Source of the DNA: CAVPRW01 sp046727435 [NCBI: bacterium]
GTDB lineage: Bacteria > Tectomicrobia > Entotheonellia > J063
DNA: 32,819 nt
Assembly: GCA_046727435.1 (NCBI GenBank)
Contig: JBKPCR010000533.1
Coordinates: 1-32,819, forward strand
Direction of reading: 5' to 3'
Position 1 is the first letter of the stretch. The number at the start of each line of letters is the position of its first letter. Shown in pieces: positions 8,471 through 15,710 of the stretch. The notes beneath the pieces are model-generated. The model was not told the DNA's origin and did no database searches. It saw only the letters and a list, made by a program, of their open reading frames with translations. The translations under genes and the position numbers were made by a program.

Positions 8471-8582
8471 TACGACCAAAACGACGAAACCCCGTAGTAC
8501 ACAATAAGTCATTGATAATATTATAATTTATAGCATATGTTCGTTACGACAAAACCCCCTGTAGTATACGACAAAACCCCCT
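8471..8582 (+). repeat. Left cluster of TACGAC(C/A)AAA repeats
   Basis: Three copies: 8471-8493 (double form, TACGACCAAAA then CGACGAAACCCC), 8545-8560 and 8567-8582 (both TACGACAAAACCCCCT, 22 bases apart). They lie upstream of the integrase and recur around 21.3-21.5 kb. The last copy overlaps a CCCCCTTAGGGGG palindrome. Candidate replication iterons or operators. Confidence 0.7.
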
Positions 8583-8741
8583 TAGGGGGGCTTCGCCCGC
8601 TTCGGTTGTGCCTGAGGGCACCCGTCAGATTGCCCAACGGCATCTTTGCGGACATGAAACAGCTTCTCGCCCGTGCCAAGCGATAGGCGTCTCACCTGCG
8701 ACTCACCGAGACACTTGGCTAGCCTCTCTCTCGACCTACCG

Positions 8742-9041
8742 CTACACCTCAGGATCATCAGGATCGTGGTATTTATCGTCCTTGATTTTACGCGGACGCC
8801 CTTTCGGCGGAGGATTACGAGGGTCGGGCTCTGCCTCTGCCCGCAAGAGTTCGTGGATAGGAATGCCCTTCGACTCATACAGCCTAAGCGCCAGGGTCCC
8901 CCCGATGCGGTTCTTCCCGTGCCAGATCAGCCACGCATGGCGCCGGTCAATACCTGCAGCATGGGCGAGATCGCTCGGCCGATGAATCCCATAAGTCTTG
9001 AGGAGCTCTTGCAAGGTCATGCCCTCCATCATACCCGTCAT
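8742..9041 (-). CDS. XRE-like helix-turn-helix regulator
   Basis: A 99-residue protein with an N-terminal Cro/CI-type helix-turn-helix: LQELLKTYGIHRPSDLAHAAGIDRRHAWLIWHGKNRIGGTLALRL (given here in pieces; helices around residues 10-60), followed by a basic tail with PPPKGRPRKIKDD. The fold and place next to divergent operators suggest a repressor of the rightward operon. Start is ATG 9041, or 9032/9020 with a nearby GGAGGG. It ends in TAG. It probably acts on the palindromes at 9079-9129. Confidence 0.8.
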   Translation of the reverse strand: MTGMMEGMTLQELLKTYGIHRPSDLAHAAGIDRRHAWLIWHGKNRIGGTLALRLYESKGIPIHELLRAEAEPDPRNPPPKGRPRKIKDDKYHDPDDPEV

Positions 9042-9078
9042 AGTCCATCATGACAAAAAATATAGCACCCTCCTTAAA

Positions 9079-9129
9079 ATGTCAAGTGATATATTGACAT
9101 TATCTAGAAAGGTCGTCTATCATATAGAC
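9079..9129 (+). promoter_or_regulatory. Rightward early promoter with two operator-like palindromes
   Basis: TTGACA (9094-9099), an 18-base spacer and TATCAT (9118-9123). Two inverted repeats overlap these boxes: ATGTCAA-8-TTGACAT (9079-9100) over the -35, and GTCTAT-CAT-ATAGAC (9115-9129) over the -10. This is the layout of a repressed phage-type promoter; the adjacent XRE-like protein is the likely ligand. Confidence 0.65.
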
Positions 9130-9157
9130 ATAAATCCCACAATGAGGGGGAATTCTC

Positions 9158-9190
9158 ATGAGATTATCTCCCGTCAACACTCAACAGTAG
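9158..9190 (+). CDS. Possible 10-residue leader peptide
   Basis: ATG 9158 has a GAGGGGG ribosome site 8 bases upstream and encodes MRLSPVNTQQ before a TAG. It is the first start codon after the rightward promoter. It may be a leader peptide or chance. Confidence 0.3.
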   Translation: MRLSPVNTQQ

Positions 9191-9296
9191 CTGGTACCCC
9201 TTGTGAGAGTGTGGATTAGATGTTGACACACATGGTCAACAAGCACTCAACACATGGGGCTCAACCCTTGGGGCAGTGAGGTTTGCTTCAGTCAAC
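9174..9296 (+). repeat. Cluster of seven TCAAC/GTTGA motifs
   Basis: TCAAC at 9174, 9181, 9236, 9247, 9261 and 9292, and GTTGA at 9222, in 123 bases of untranslated sequence before the first gene of the rightward operon. Most are part of (G/C)TCAACA. A protein-binding array or RNA element is possible. Confidence 0.4.
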
Positions 9297-9322
9297 ATAT
9301 GAGGGGATGGGGGAATGCGGCC

Positions 9323-9571
9323 ATGACGCTGATCGCGGTGTACACCTCGGAAGGCTGCATCGGCCGCTGCGACGCCAAGTGTTATACGGCGACCGAGCCT
9401 GCCTGCGATTGTATCTGCCGGGGCTCGAATCATGGCGCAGGCCTGGCCCAGGCGATTGACAATACCCGACAGTATGCGGAAACCATGATTGAGAAGTACG
9501 CCGGTGCGAAGGGGCTGGAGGCCCTCAGGGCGGAACTCGGGGAAGCCGTACAGCAGCTCGACCTATTTTGA
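9323..9571 (+). CDS. Cys-rich conserved hypothetical protein
   Basis: An 82-residue protein with a dense Cys/His pattern: EGCIGRCDAKCYTA, then CDCICRGSNHG. Together with the following AIDNTRQY it matches a small uncharacterised family that occurs in many phage- and plasmid-like regions. The cysteines suggest metal binding. ATG 9323 is preferred over upstream starts because the family motif begins soon after it. First substantial gene of the rightward operon. Confidence 0.65.
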   Translation: MTLIAVYTSEGCIGRCDAKCYTATEPACDCICRGSNHGAGLAQAIDNTRQYAETMIEKYAGAKGLEALRAELGEAVQQLDLF

Positions 9572-9584
9572 GTGATGTGAGGTG

Positions 9585-9615
9585 CCAGCCCCAGTGCGGC
9601 AAACACTGAGGCTGG
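9585..9615 (+). other. Intergenic hairpin 1
   Basis: CCAGCC-CC-AGTG, loop CGGCAAA, CACT-GA-GGCTGG: two helical segments with a CC/GA internal loop, in the gap 9572-9679. No T run follows. Possible RNA-processing or attenuation site. Confidence 0.45.
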
Positions 9616-9679
9616 TGTGTCGCAGGTGATGCCGACGATGTTCGCTGTTCACGAACGAATCAATAATAAAGGGGAACCG

Positions 9680-10030
9680 ATGGAATCGCAACAGTTTTCA
9701 CCAGCAGCCTACTCGCCAGATCCGACGTACTACACCCCAGACGATGACTTAGAGGACGAGGACGATCACCAGCTCTGGCAGGAATACTGCCGTATCGCCT
9801 CGACGATCGATCGCCGCATCTTGGACGTGGTCCTCAGCGACCTCGACGCCGACGATAGCCCGCTGTGCGAATTCATCGATGATGCGATCGCGCACCCCCA
9901 TGAGCCTGGACGGCCCAAAGAATCGATCACGAAGCTGGCACAGCTGGGCCAGTCCCTCCTCAACCTGATTGCGCGCGCCGTGGATGACCAGATCAACCTC
10001 CGCATGGCCGTGGAGGTGAGCCATGACTAA
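9680..10030 (+). CDS. Acidic hypothetical protein
   Basis: A 116-residue protein with a strongly acidic N-terminal part (PDDDLEDEDDHQ) and a helical C-terminal half. ATG 9680 follows AAAGGGGAA. It overlaps the next gene by 8 bases. No family recognised. An acidic protein next to ERF and a coiled-coil protein could be a DNA-mimic or recombination partner, but this is only a guess. Confidence 0.6.
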   Translation: MESQQFSPAAYSPDPTYYTPDDDLEDEDDHQLWQEYCRIASTIDRRILDVVLSDLDADDSPLCEFIDDAIAHPHEPGRPKESITKLAQLGQSLLNLIARAVDDQINLRMAVEVSHD

Positions 10031-10241
10031 CGAGATCTTGGAGCGAGAAAACCGTCGGCTCCGGGGCCAACTCCAGACGGCGGAATCGAGAGGGCGTCTG
10101 GCCTTGGAGGCGCTGGCGAGCTTCCAGGAACGGCTGCTGCAGGTGGCGAGGCATGTCATTTCGGTGGCCGAGCTCGCTGAGTTGGTGGCGCGCCTCGAGT
10201 CGATTCAGCAGCTCCTGTCCGGTGGGGAGGGCCAGCCATGA
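10023..10241 (+). CDS. Small coiled-coil protein
   Basis: A 72-residue protein, almost wholly helical, with heptad patterns (ILERENRRLRGQLQTAE and LAELVARLESIQQLL). It overlaps both neighbours (8 bases upstream, ATGA with the ERF gene downstream). No family assigned. A dimeric accessory protein for ERF or replication would fit its position. Confidence 0.6.
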   Translation: MTNEILERENRRLRGQLQTAESRGRLALEALASFQERLLQVARHVISVAELAELVARLESIQQLLSGGEGQP

Positions 10242-11287
10242 ACACTTCTGATCACACGGGAGAGTTACTAGCCGCCCTCATCACCGCTAGGTCCTCCTTC
10301 CAGCCAATCGTGAAAAGTGAGCATGTCCGGGTGACGACGAAAAGTGGCCGGGCATATGACTTCAACTACGCGCCCCTCGATGTGATCCAAGCTGCCACCG
10401 AGCCAGCCCTGAGCGCAGCAGGCCTCGTGCTGGTCTCAGCCGTACAGCCCGGCGCCGATGGCACTGTAGAAGTCGTCACACGGCTTCTGCATACCTCAGA
10501 GCAATTCATCGAAAGCAGGATTCCTAGCGGTGCACTGGAAGACGTGAAGGCGCTCGGCGGGTTTGTGAATTATGCCCGCCGTTACAATTACCTCGCCCTC
10601 CTCGATCTGGCTGGCGAGGATGACGTGGATGGATCGCCAGCCACTGGGGACCATATTGAGCCACGAGGCAAGACGGTATCGGCACCATCGACAACGAATG
10701 GCCACACACCCACGCCAGCGCCTGAAGTCTCGGATGACGCGACGTTGGCACATCCAACCGAGTCCCACCTGGCGGCGCTGCGCAACCTAGCCCTGACGGA
10801 GTGCGAAGAGCCGGTGGAGGTCTTCGAGGATCGCCTCCGGACCACGATGAAGATCCCCAAGCAGGCCAGTGTGGCGCCGAAGCTCCTCACGCGCACGATG
10901 ACCATGCAGGCCTACATGGAGCTTTTCGCCTACTATCGCCGCCTCGAGGCACAGCTCGCAACGGGAAAGGGGACCGCCCGTGCAAACGATTCCACGCCGC
11001 AACCGACACCCAAGCCAGAACCAGCGACCAATGAGGGAACCCCTGCGGTCCCTTCGCCGGCCGCATTATCATCTGCACCCGAGAGCGCCCACGCCGAGGC
11101 GGTCGACGCGATTGAACGAGATCGCCAACGGCTGCGCCCCGAAGTGGCGTCCTGGCCACTTCGTATGAGCCAGGCCGAGATTGAGCATATCATCACGCAT
11201 CACCCCTACTCACGTGCGAGAACGTTGCTCTGGAAGGCGAGAACGGTGGCACCAGACGCCACGCCGATTGAGGATGCGGCGGACTGA
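10238..11287 (+). CDS. ERF family single-strand annealing protein
   Basis: ERF proteins anneal complementary single DNA strands and help phages and mobile elements circularise or recombine. The N-terminal 130 residues match the ERF domain: ELLAALITARSSFQPIVKSE, YAPLDVIQAATEPALSAAGL, TRLLHTSEQFIES and GGFVNYARRYNYLALLDLAGEDD, which ends with the conserved Y-x-R-R-Y and DD. The C-terminal 200 residues are Pro/Thr-rich and less ordered, with a final helical segment. The length of 349 is long for the family because of this tail. It starts in an ATGA overlap with the coiled-coil gene. Confidence 0.88.
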   Translation: MNTSDHTGELLAALITARSSFQPIVKSEHVRVTTKSGRAYDFNYAPLDVIQAATEPALSAAGLVLVSAVQPGADGTVEVVTRLLHTSEQFIESRIPSGALEDVKALGGFVNYARRYNYLALLDLAGEDDVDGSPATGDHIEPRGKTVSAPSTTNGHTPTPAPEVSDDATLAHPTESHLAALRNLALTECEEPVEVFEDRLRTTMKIPKQASVAPKLLTRTMTMQAYMELFAYYRRLEAQLATGKGTARANDSTPQPTPKPEPATNEGTPAVPSPAALSSAPESAHAEAVDAIERDRQRLRPEVASWPLRMSQAEIEHIITHHPYSRARTLLWKARTVAPDATPIEDAAD

Positions 11288-11297
11288 TATCATGTGA

Positions 11298-11321
11298 GCG
11301 GGGTAGCTGTGGCTGCCCCGC
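11298..11321 (+). other. Intergenic hairpin 2
   Basis: GCGGGG-T-AGC, loop TGTG, GCT-G-CCCCGC: a 10-bp stem with one T-G pair and a tetraloop, 10 bases after the ERF stop. There is no T run, so it is not a typical terminator. Confidence 0.5.
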
Positions 11322-11348
11322 CTGTTAACAATCAATACGGAGGTCTCT

Positions 11349-12050
11349 ATGAAGCTGCAGGAATTGAAAGAGGTGAAAGATGCTCTCAAGTTCCCTATTA
11401 TCAGCTGTACGAATCGGTTGCGCTGGGAGGAATATGACGACGCCGATGATAGGGCTCAGATGGTCTGGCAGCTCGCCACGGCGGTCACTGTCGAAGCTGA
11501 TCTCAAGGATCACATCTCCGCGTTGGCGTGTATTCTAGAGATCTGTGAAGCCGTGGCGAATGGGCGGTATCTGGAAGATTGCCAGCGGTGCCATTGGGGG
11601 CACCATCGCTGCGAGCACGAGTGCACCGCGAACTTTCAGCATTGTGACGGATTTGATGAACGTGCCCCCCATACGGCAATCGTTGATTGGCTCGAGGATC
11701 TGCGGCCGTTCCGAGCCGAGATGCGGGCATGGATCGAGGCCCAATTACCGCTGCACCACGATCTACGTGAGGCACTCGGGGGGCCCCAAGGGCTCTTCGC
11801 GGGTGGCCCGGTCCTCGACGTGGACGCGGGGCGCGTGCTGACTCCAGACGAAGCCGCCGCGCGCCAGGCCGAGCATGCTGCCAAGGAAGACCGCGCCCAT
11901 GAGGCGATGGCGCTCCGCATCGACCAATATGCGCTCAATCTGGAGCAGATCCGCCAGATTTGTCAGGCGAAAGGGGACCTCCAGGTGATCGTCACCATCA
12001 TCACCGAAGGCTTGCCGCCACAACTTCGACAACCAGTCAGCCCCAGCTAA
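11349..12050 (+). CDS. Hypothetical protein with a Cys/His cluster
   Basis: A 233-residue soluble protein, mostly helical. A Cys/His cluster around residues 78-98 (CQRCHWGHHRCEHEC, then HC) looks like a metal-binding knuckle. The C-terminal part has helical repeats (DQYALNLEQIRQI). ATG 11349 follows ACGGAGG. No known family. It sits between hairpins 2 and 3 in the rightward operon and may be a DNA-interacting accessory factor. Confidence 0.6.
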   Translation: MKLQELKEVKDALKFPIISCTNRLRWEEYDDADDRAQMVWQLATAVTVEADLKDHISALACILEICEAVANGRYLEDCQRCHWGHHRCEHECTANFQHCDGFDERAPHTAIVDWLEDLRPFRAEMRAWIEAQLPLHHDLREALGGPQGLFAGGPVLDVDAGRVLTPDEAAARQAEHAAKEDRAHEAMALRIDQYALNLEQIRQICQAKGDLQVIVTIITEGLPPQLRQPVSPS

Positions 12051-12057
12051 GAGGAGA

Positions 12058-12077
12058 GGGGTGGGCTCGCCTGCCCC
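12058..12077 (+). other. Intergenic hairpin 3
   Basis: GGGGTGGG, loop CTCG, CCTGCCCC: an 8-bp stem with two G-T pairs, ending 13 bases before the lipoprotein ATG. Its 3' arm leaves the AGGAG ribosome site free. Confidence 0.4.
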
Positions 12078-12090
12078 GCAGGAGTTCGCC

Positions 12091-12312
12091 ATGAAGCCAA
12101 TCGTCGCGCTGACCGTCTTCCTGCTGATCACTGGCTGCTCGACCATGAGGTTTCCCACGATGGTCTTTGTCCATCCGGTGACAGGGGCCACGGGGGACTG
12201 TCCCGGTCGCACGATCACGGCGTACATGCCGTCCGACCGGAAAGCCGAGGTGGCCTTGCAGGATCGTTGCGTTCACACATGGCTCGCCGCTGGGTATATC
12301 AGGGTGAAATAA
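12091..12312 (+). CDS. Small lipoprotein
   Basis: A 73-residue protein with a lipoprotein signal: MK, hydrophobic PIVALTVFLLI, lipobox ITGC. The mature part is about 56 residues with two further cysteines (GDCPG and DRCV), which may form a disulfide. ATG 12091 follows GGAG. Envelope function unknown; in a mobile element it could affect entry exclusion or the host surface. Confidence 0.7.
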   Translation: MKPIVALTVFLLITGCSTMRFPTMVFVHPVTGATGDCPGRTITAYMPSDRKAEVALQDRCVHTWLAAGYIRVK

Positions 12313-12346
12313 TCGAGGGATGGCTACTCTGTATAGGAAGGAGACC

Positions 12347-12586
12347 ATGATGGACATCCACTGTCAGACCTGTGGCGGTGTCGAAGCGGAGGACACCTGT
12401 GTATGCCAGTATGATGAGCGGATTGTGGCGTTGGAGGAGGAGAATACGCGCCTGCGGCGACAGCTCGCACATGTGACTAGGCTCATTGGGGACGTACTCG
12501 AATACTGCGAGACCTGTCGGACCATGGATAATCCAGAGTGCGCGCGTTGTCAAAGCTTTCGCGCCTGGCTTGAGGCATCAACGTGA
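12347..12586 (+). CDS. Small zinc-motif coiled-coil protein
   Basis: A 79-residue protein: N-terminal HCQTCGG and CVC, a central coiled coil (ALEEENTRLRRQLAHVTRL), then a C-terminal CETC...CARC. The two Cys pairs at the ends suggest metal binding. ATG 12347 follows AGGAAGGAG. The stop overlaps a GTG (GTGA). Confidence 0.6.
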   Translation: MMDIHCQTCGGVEAEDTCVCQYDERIVALEEENTRLRRQLAHVTRLIGDVLEYCETCRTMDNPECARCQSFRAWLEAST

Positions 12587-12708
12587 AATCAATGAAGGTG
12601 CCGGTCCTGATTGACTACCACACCGTACCGCGCCGCTATCGGCCCTCTTGTACAAGCTGCAGCGCGGCCGGCGGCACATGGCGTCACAGCGACTCGCGAA
12701 GCCGTTGA
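12583..12708 (+). CDS. Possible 41-residue protein
   Basis: GTG 12583 overlaps the previous stop (GTGA); ATG 12592 is an alternative. The product has a CTSCSAAGG motif and is basic. It overlaps the start of the relaxase-like gene. Coupling supports translation, but nothing is recognised. Confidence 0.3.
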   Translation: MKSMKVPVLIDYHTVPRRYRPSCTSCSAAGGTWRHSDSRSR

Positions 12709-13280
12709 ACCAGCTCGGCGCTCGGGGCGTCTGGGTGCCGGTGCCCTACAAGAACAGCCAAGGCGCCGTGGTGAAGCTGTGGACCGCGAAGGCATCGACG
12801 ACAGGAGCACACACCAGCTACCTCAGCCATAGCAAAGGGCTCGACGGGGCTGATGCGGCGCTCTATGACCGTGAGGGGCAGCCCCTCGACCGACAGGCGT
12901 TTATTCAGCGAGCTAAGACCGATGGGCATCAACTTCGCGGCATGGTGTCGCTGGATGCCGGCGACCGTGCCGATCTGATCGCCTTTGCGAAACGTTGGCT
13001 GCAGCAGATGGCAACCGATATCCAGTCTCCCGTCGACGCCCTCTTCGCCGTCCATCACGACACATCACATCCCCATGTGCATGTGGTGATTCGGGGCACG
13101 CTCCCCGATGGGCAACCGCTCTATCTGAAAAAATCCTATTGGGCCTGCGGGCTCAAATATCGCGCCCAGACAATCGCCACCGCCATGCTGGGACCCACCA
13201 CAGGGATCTCTCAGCGTACCGTGCAGGCGGTGCAGCAATGGCTCCAGCAGCACAGTCGAGGAAAGGAGTGGACCCAATGA
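12678..13280 (+). CDS. Very short relaxase-like (HUH, RlxS/MobP-type) protein
   Basis: Relaxases nick the transfer origin and attach to the DNA 5' end through tyrosine. This 200-residue protein has the metal-binding three-His motif H127-D-T-S-H-P-H-V-H-V-V-I-R-G at residues 127-140, followed by LYLKKSYWACGLKYRAQTIA, a conserved order in RlxS/VirD2-like relaxases. A candidate catalytic Tyr48 lies in GAHTSYLSH. Usual family members are 500 or more residues; this one stops just after the nuclease domain. ATG 12678 is preferred, with TTG 12648 as alternative. The stop overlaps the next ATG (ATGA). It may mobilise the element with a helper or act in replication. Confidence 0.78.
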   Translation: MASQRLAKPLNQLGARGVWVPVPYKNSQGAVVKLWTAKASTTGAHTSYLSHSKGLDGADAALYDREGQPLDRQAFIQRAKTDGHQLRGMVSLDAGDRADLIAFAKRWLQQMATDIQSPVDALFAVHHDTSHPHVHVVIRGTLPDGQPLYLKKSYWACGLKYRAQTIATAMLGPTTGISQRTVQAVQQWLQQHSRGKEWTQ

Positions 13281-13654
13281 CGCAACGCGTCTTCAGCAAT
13301 GAGCAGTACGAGGTGGTTACGGGGTGGGATCGGCCGCTCCAGATGCACTATCTCGATATTTACTCGCGAGATCCGGAGGGCGTTACTGGCGACGAGAATG
13401 GCATGATCTTTAGTAGTCGCCTCATGCACAACTCGCTGATGCTCCCCGAGGATATCGAGGGCAAGCTCGCCAGTTATGGGATTCCGATACCGGCGACCTT
13501 GCGGCAGGACTTGTACGATGATGCCGCACAGGGGCAGACCACGCACGAGGCCGACACGCCTAGTCGCCTGCTCGTCACCCGCGTTCGTGAGCTGGCCGAA
13601 CGGGTGCAGGGCTGGTTTCATTCACGTGACCAAGATCGGGGGATGGACCGATGA
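13277..13654 (+). CDS. Hypothetical protein coupled to the relaxase gene
   Basis: A 125-residue protein beginning near YEVVTGWDRPLQMHYLDIY, a pattern I associate with small proteins of plasmid-like regions without known function. It has a helical C-terminal part (TRVRELAERVQGWF). The start overlaps the relaxase stop (ATGA) and AAAGGAG lies 9 bases upstream. The position suggests an accessory role to the relaxase. Confidence 0.65.
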   Translation: MTQRVFSNEQYEVVTGWDRPLQMHYLDIYSRDPEGVTGDENGMIFSSRLMHNSLMLPEDIEGKLASYGIPIPATLRQDLYDDAAQGQTTHEADTPSRLLVTRVRELAERVQGWFHSRDQDRGMDR

Positions 13655-13851
13655 GCGTCCGAGGCTACGCCCGATCAATGGCCATCGGGCTCCGCCTGCC
13701 GTGGTCGACTGGCTGCACCCAAGGCCTGTGGACAAGAAGGCTTGCCCACGAGGCCATGGGCACAGCGCGGGTCGAAGCCCAAAAAAACGTCGGAAGCGGA
13801 AGTAGATCTCTTGCAACGCAGCTTTGGTGGGGTCTACGCCGAGCGCGATAA
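13651..13851 (+). CDS. Possible 66-residue protein, low support
   Basis: ATG 13651 overlaps the previous stop (ATGA), but the product is Arg/Gly-rich without a recognisable pattern and runs into the recombinase gene in another frame. It may simply be the recombinase leader. Confidence 0.2.
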   Translation: MSVRGYARSMAIGLRLPWSTGCTQGLWTRRLAHEAMGTARVEAQKNVGSGSRSLATQLWWGLRRAR

Positions 13852-14353
13852 GGCCTTATTCCTACTCGGGGTGAAGTCCGGCTTTCGCATCAGCGAACTG
13901 TTGTCGCTATGCATTGGCGACGTGTCTCAGCATGGACGGCTGGTCGACCGCGTGACCGTGCAACGCCGACATATGAAGAACCAGCGAGAGGGGCGGACGG
14001 TCCTCTTGCATCCTCAGGCCAAGGCCGCCCTCGCCACGTGGCTGTTGACCTTGCAGCAGATGTCCGGCTGTACCGTGCAGACCTATGTGTTTCGCAGTCG
14101 GAAGGGCGCCAATCGGCCGATCAGTAAAGTGCAGGCCTGGCGGATTTTGCACGAGGCGGTGATCACCAACGAACTCACCGGAAAGGTTAGCACCCATGCG
14201 ATGCGCAAAACCTTCGCGAATCGCGTCTACCATCAGCTCAACCATGATCTGGTCAAGACGCAGCGCGCCATGGGCCATAAGAATATCAATAGCACCGTGG
14301 CGTATTTGAGCTTCGTGGAGGACGAGATTGACCAGGCCATTCTGGCGAGTTAG
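13742..14353 (+). CDS. Compact tyrosine recombinase (catalytic domain only)
   Basis: A 203-residue or shorter protein that is almost only the catalytic domain of the phage-integrase family: R49 (GFRISELL), H152 and R155 (STHAMRKTFANRVY), H179 (MGHKNINST) and Y188 (VAYLSF). No core-binding SAM-like domain is present. Such small recombinases act as resolvases or excision partners, or depend on another integrase. The start is uncertain: TTG 13742, or TTG 13811 with GGAAG before it. The stop is TAG followed directly by TGA. The gene converges on the next leftward gene with a 4-base overlap. A decayed copy lies at 29879-30031. Confidence 0.85.
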   Translation: MPTRPWAQRGSKPKKTSEAEVDLLQRSFGGVYAERDKALFLLGVKSGFRISELLSLCIGDVSQHGRLVDRVTVQRRHMKNQREGRTVLLHPQAKAALATWLLTLQQMSGCTVQTYVFRSRKGANRPISKVQAWRILHEAVITNELTGKVSTHAMRKTFANRVYHQLNHDLVKTQRAMGHKNINSTVAYLSFVEDEIDQAILAS

Positions 14354-14679
14354 TGATCACTCGGGGGAGAGGGCTCCGCCCCCACCTTCAGCATCTCGCG
14401 CGTCTGGAGATCGAGCAGTCCCGAGACGGTGATACCATAATTGGCCTGGAAAGCCCGTACGGCGGCCTGCGTCTGGGCGGTATAGATCCCATCGATCGGC
14501 CCTGGGTCAAAGCCGAATTCGCGCAAATGTGTCTGCGCGACCTGAATGTCGCCCCGGTTGAGGATCCGATCCACTGCGGGACGTACAGTCCCAGCTTGCT
14601 GTCCTCCTGGGTGAGACGCGATGCAGGCGGTGAGCAGCAGCAATGGGAGCCACCCGACGACACCTCGGGAACGTCTCAT
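14350..14679 (-). CDS. Peptidoglycan-binding-like lipoprotein (copy 1)
   Basis: A 109-residue protein with signal WLPLLLLTACIAS (lipobox LTAC) and a single PG_binding_1-like domain: RGDIQVAQTHLREFGFDPGPIDG, then TQAAVRAFQANYG and VSGLLDLQT. It is predicted to be anchored in the outer membrane or periplasm and to bind peptidoglycan. ATG 14679 follows ACAGGAGG. A close paralogue lies outside the element at 26304-26630. It is the last gene of the leftward operon. It may alter the cell wall during transfer or protect against it. Confidence 0.82.
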   Translation of the reverse strand: MRRSRGVVGWLPLLLLTACIASHPGGQQAGTVRPAVDRILNRGDIQVAQTHLREFGFDPGPIDGIYTAQTQAAVRAFQANYGITVSGLLDLQTREMLKVGAEPSPPSDH

Positions 14680-14711
14680 ACCATACCTCCTGTGTTACCG
14701 TTGGCGTCTCC

Positions 14712-14966
14712 TTAGCACCGATATTCCTTACACTTGTAATTGCGCCCATCGCGGACACACCGGACCTCGCATTTGCCTCGCTTGTCGATGGTGAAGCGGT
14801 CAGGGTACGCCGGCCCAAGCCCGCGCCGATCACGCTCAGGCCGCCACGTGCGATAGCCTTCCCAATGCTCATCAGATGAGAACGGCGAGTCACGCCGGTC
14901 ATCCGGATAGCTCATACTGACGGTGCACAACAGGAGTCCTAGACACAACCCGATCCACCAGTGCAT
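14712..14966 (-). CDS. Small secreted Cys-containing protein
   Basis: An 84-residue protein with an N-terminal signal (MHWWIGLCLGLLLCTVSMS) and a mature part containing RFTIDKRGKCEVRCVRDG and a terminal CKEYRC. The four cysteines probably form two disulfides in the periplasm. ATG 14966 follows TGGAGG. No known family. Confidence 0.65.
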   Translation of the reverse strand: MHWWIGLCLGLLLCTVSMSYPDDRRDSPFSSDEHWEGYRTWRPERDRRGLGPAYPDRFTIDKRGKCEVRCVRDGRNYKCKEYRC

Positions 14967-14993
14967 CGGTGTATCCTCCAATTACGGGCATCG

Positions 14994-15656
14994 CTACGAT
15001 TCAATGGTGTCTTTCACCTCTGCCAGGATACCCAGGATCAGGCCTAAGGTGTATTCCCGGTCCTTGGCCAATGAGTCTCGGATAGAGCGCTCCAAATCCT
15101 GTCGGGCAAATTGCCGGTCTTCATCGGCTTTTACCGCGCGCTTCAAGATGAGGGTGACCTTCTTCTTTTGCCAATCCGCCTCTGTGGGGGACGACTCGCG
15201 ACCCGTCAGGAAGGGGGACATCATGAGCCAGGTACATTCAAAGAGGTCATCATCATCCAGTCCCTTGGCGCGCCCCGCATCCAAGATCGGCATGAGTAAT
15301 CGGTTGCAGTCCTGTACCTCGGAGGGAAAATCTTCGACGGCCTGATCGATATCACGGTCGAGCCCCTCCGCGCCGTGTTCCCCTAATTGGTCTCGGTCGT
15401 CTAGCCAGTCCACGAGCGGCCCGCCGATGCAGCTCCAATCAGGGCCGTCTTCGTACAGCCACGGCCGAAGGGCTTGACAGGCCAGGAGTGTGGCTTGACA
15501 TCGCCAGTAGAGATCACTGTCATCGATCTCTTTGAGCGTCGACTCATCAACGATCAGCGGCTGCAGGCCGATATCCTGTGCCCACATGTCTTGCCTGACC
15601 CGTAACTCTGGCAACTAATCGCGGATATCGATCCGTAATTCCTGCATCGTTCTCAT
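14994..15656 (-). pseudogene. Hypothetical protein with an in-frame TAG at codon 14
   Basis: ATG 15656 has a strong AGGAGGGA site and reads MRTMQELRIDIRD, then TAG (15615-15617), then in the same frame LPELRVRQDMWAQDIG and about 190 more residues to a TAG at 14994. Downstream starts (TTG 15614, ATG 15587) have no clear ribosome site, so one gene of 220 codons is the simplest reading. The protein is acidic and helical (LYWRCQATLLACQALRPW, DDDDLFECTWLMMSPF). It has no known family. The TAG could be a changed TGG: RIDIRDW would be plausible. Confidence 0.6.
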
Positions 15657-15710
15657 GAATTGTTCCCTCCTCTCCTTAGAACACATCTCGTTGCTCATTT
15701 AGCTCAGCAA

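Noticed and set aside
8582-8878. Minus-strand frame of 98 codons downstream of the XRE-like gene
   Set aside because: It runs out of frame through the XRE-like gene, has no ribosome site and no family pattern.
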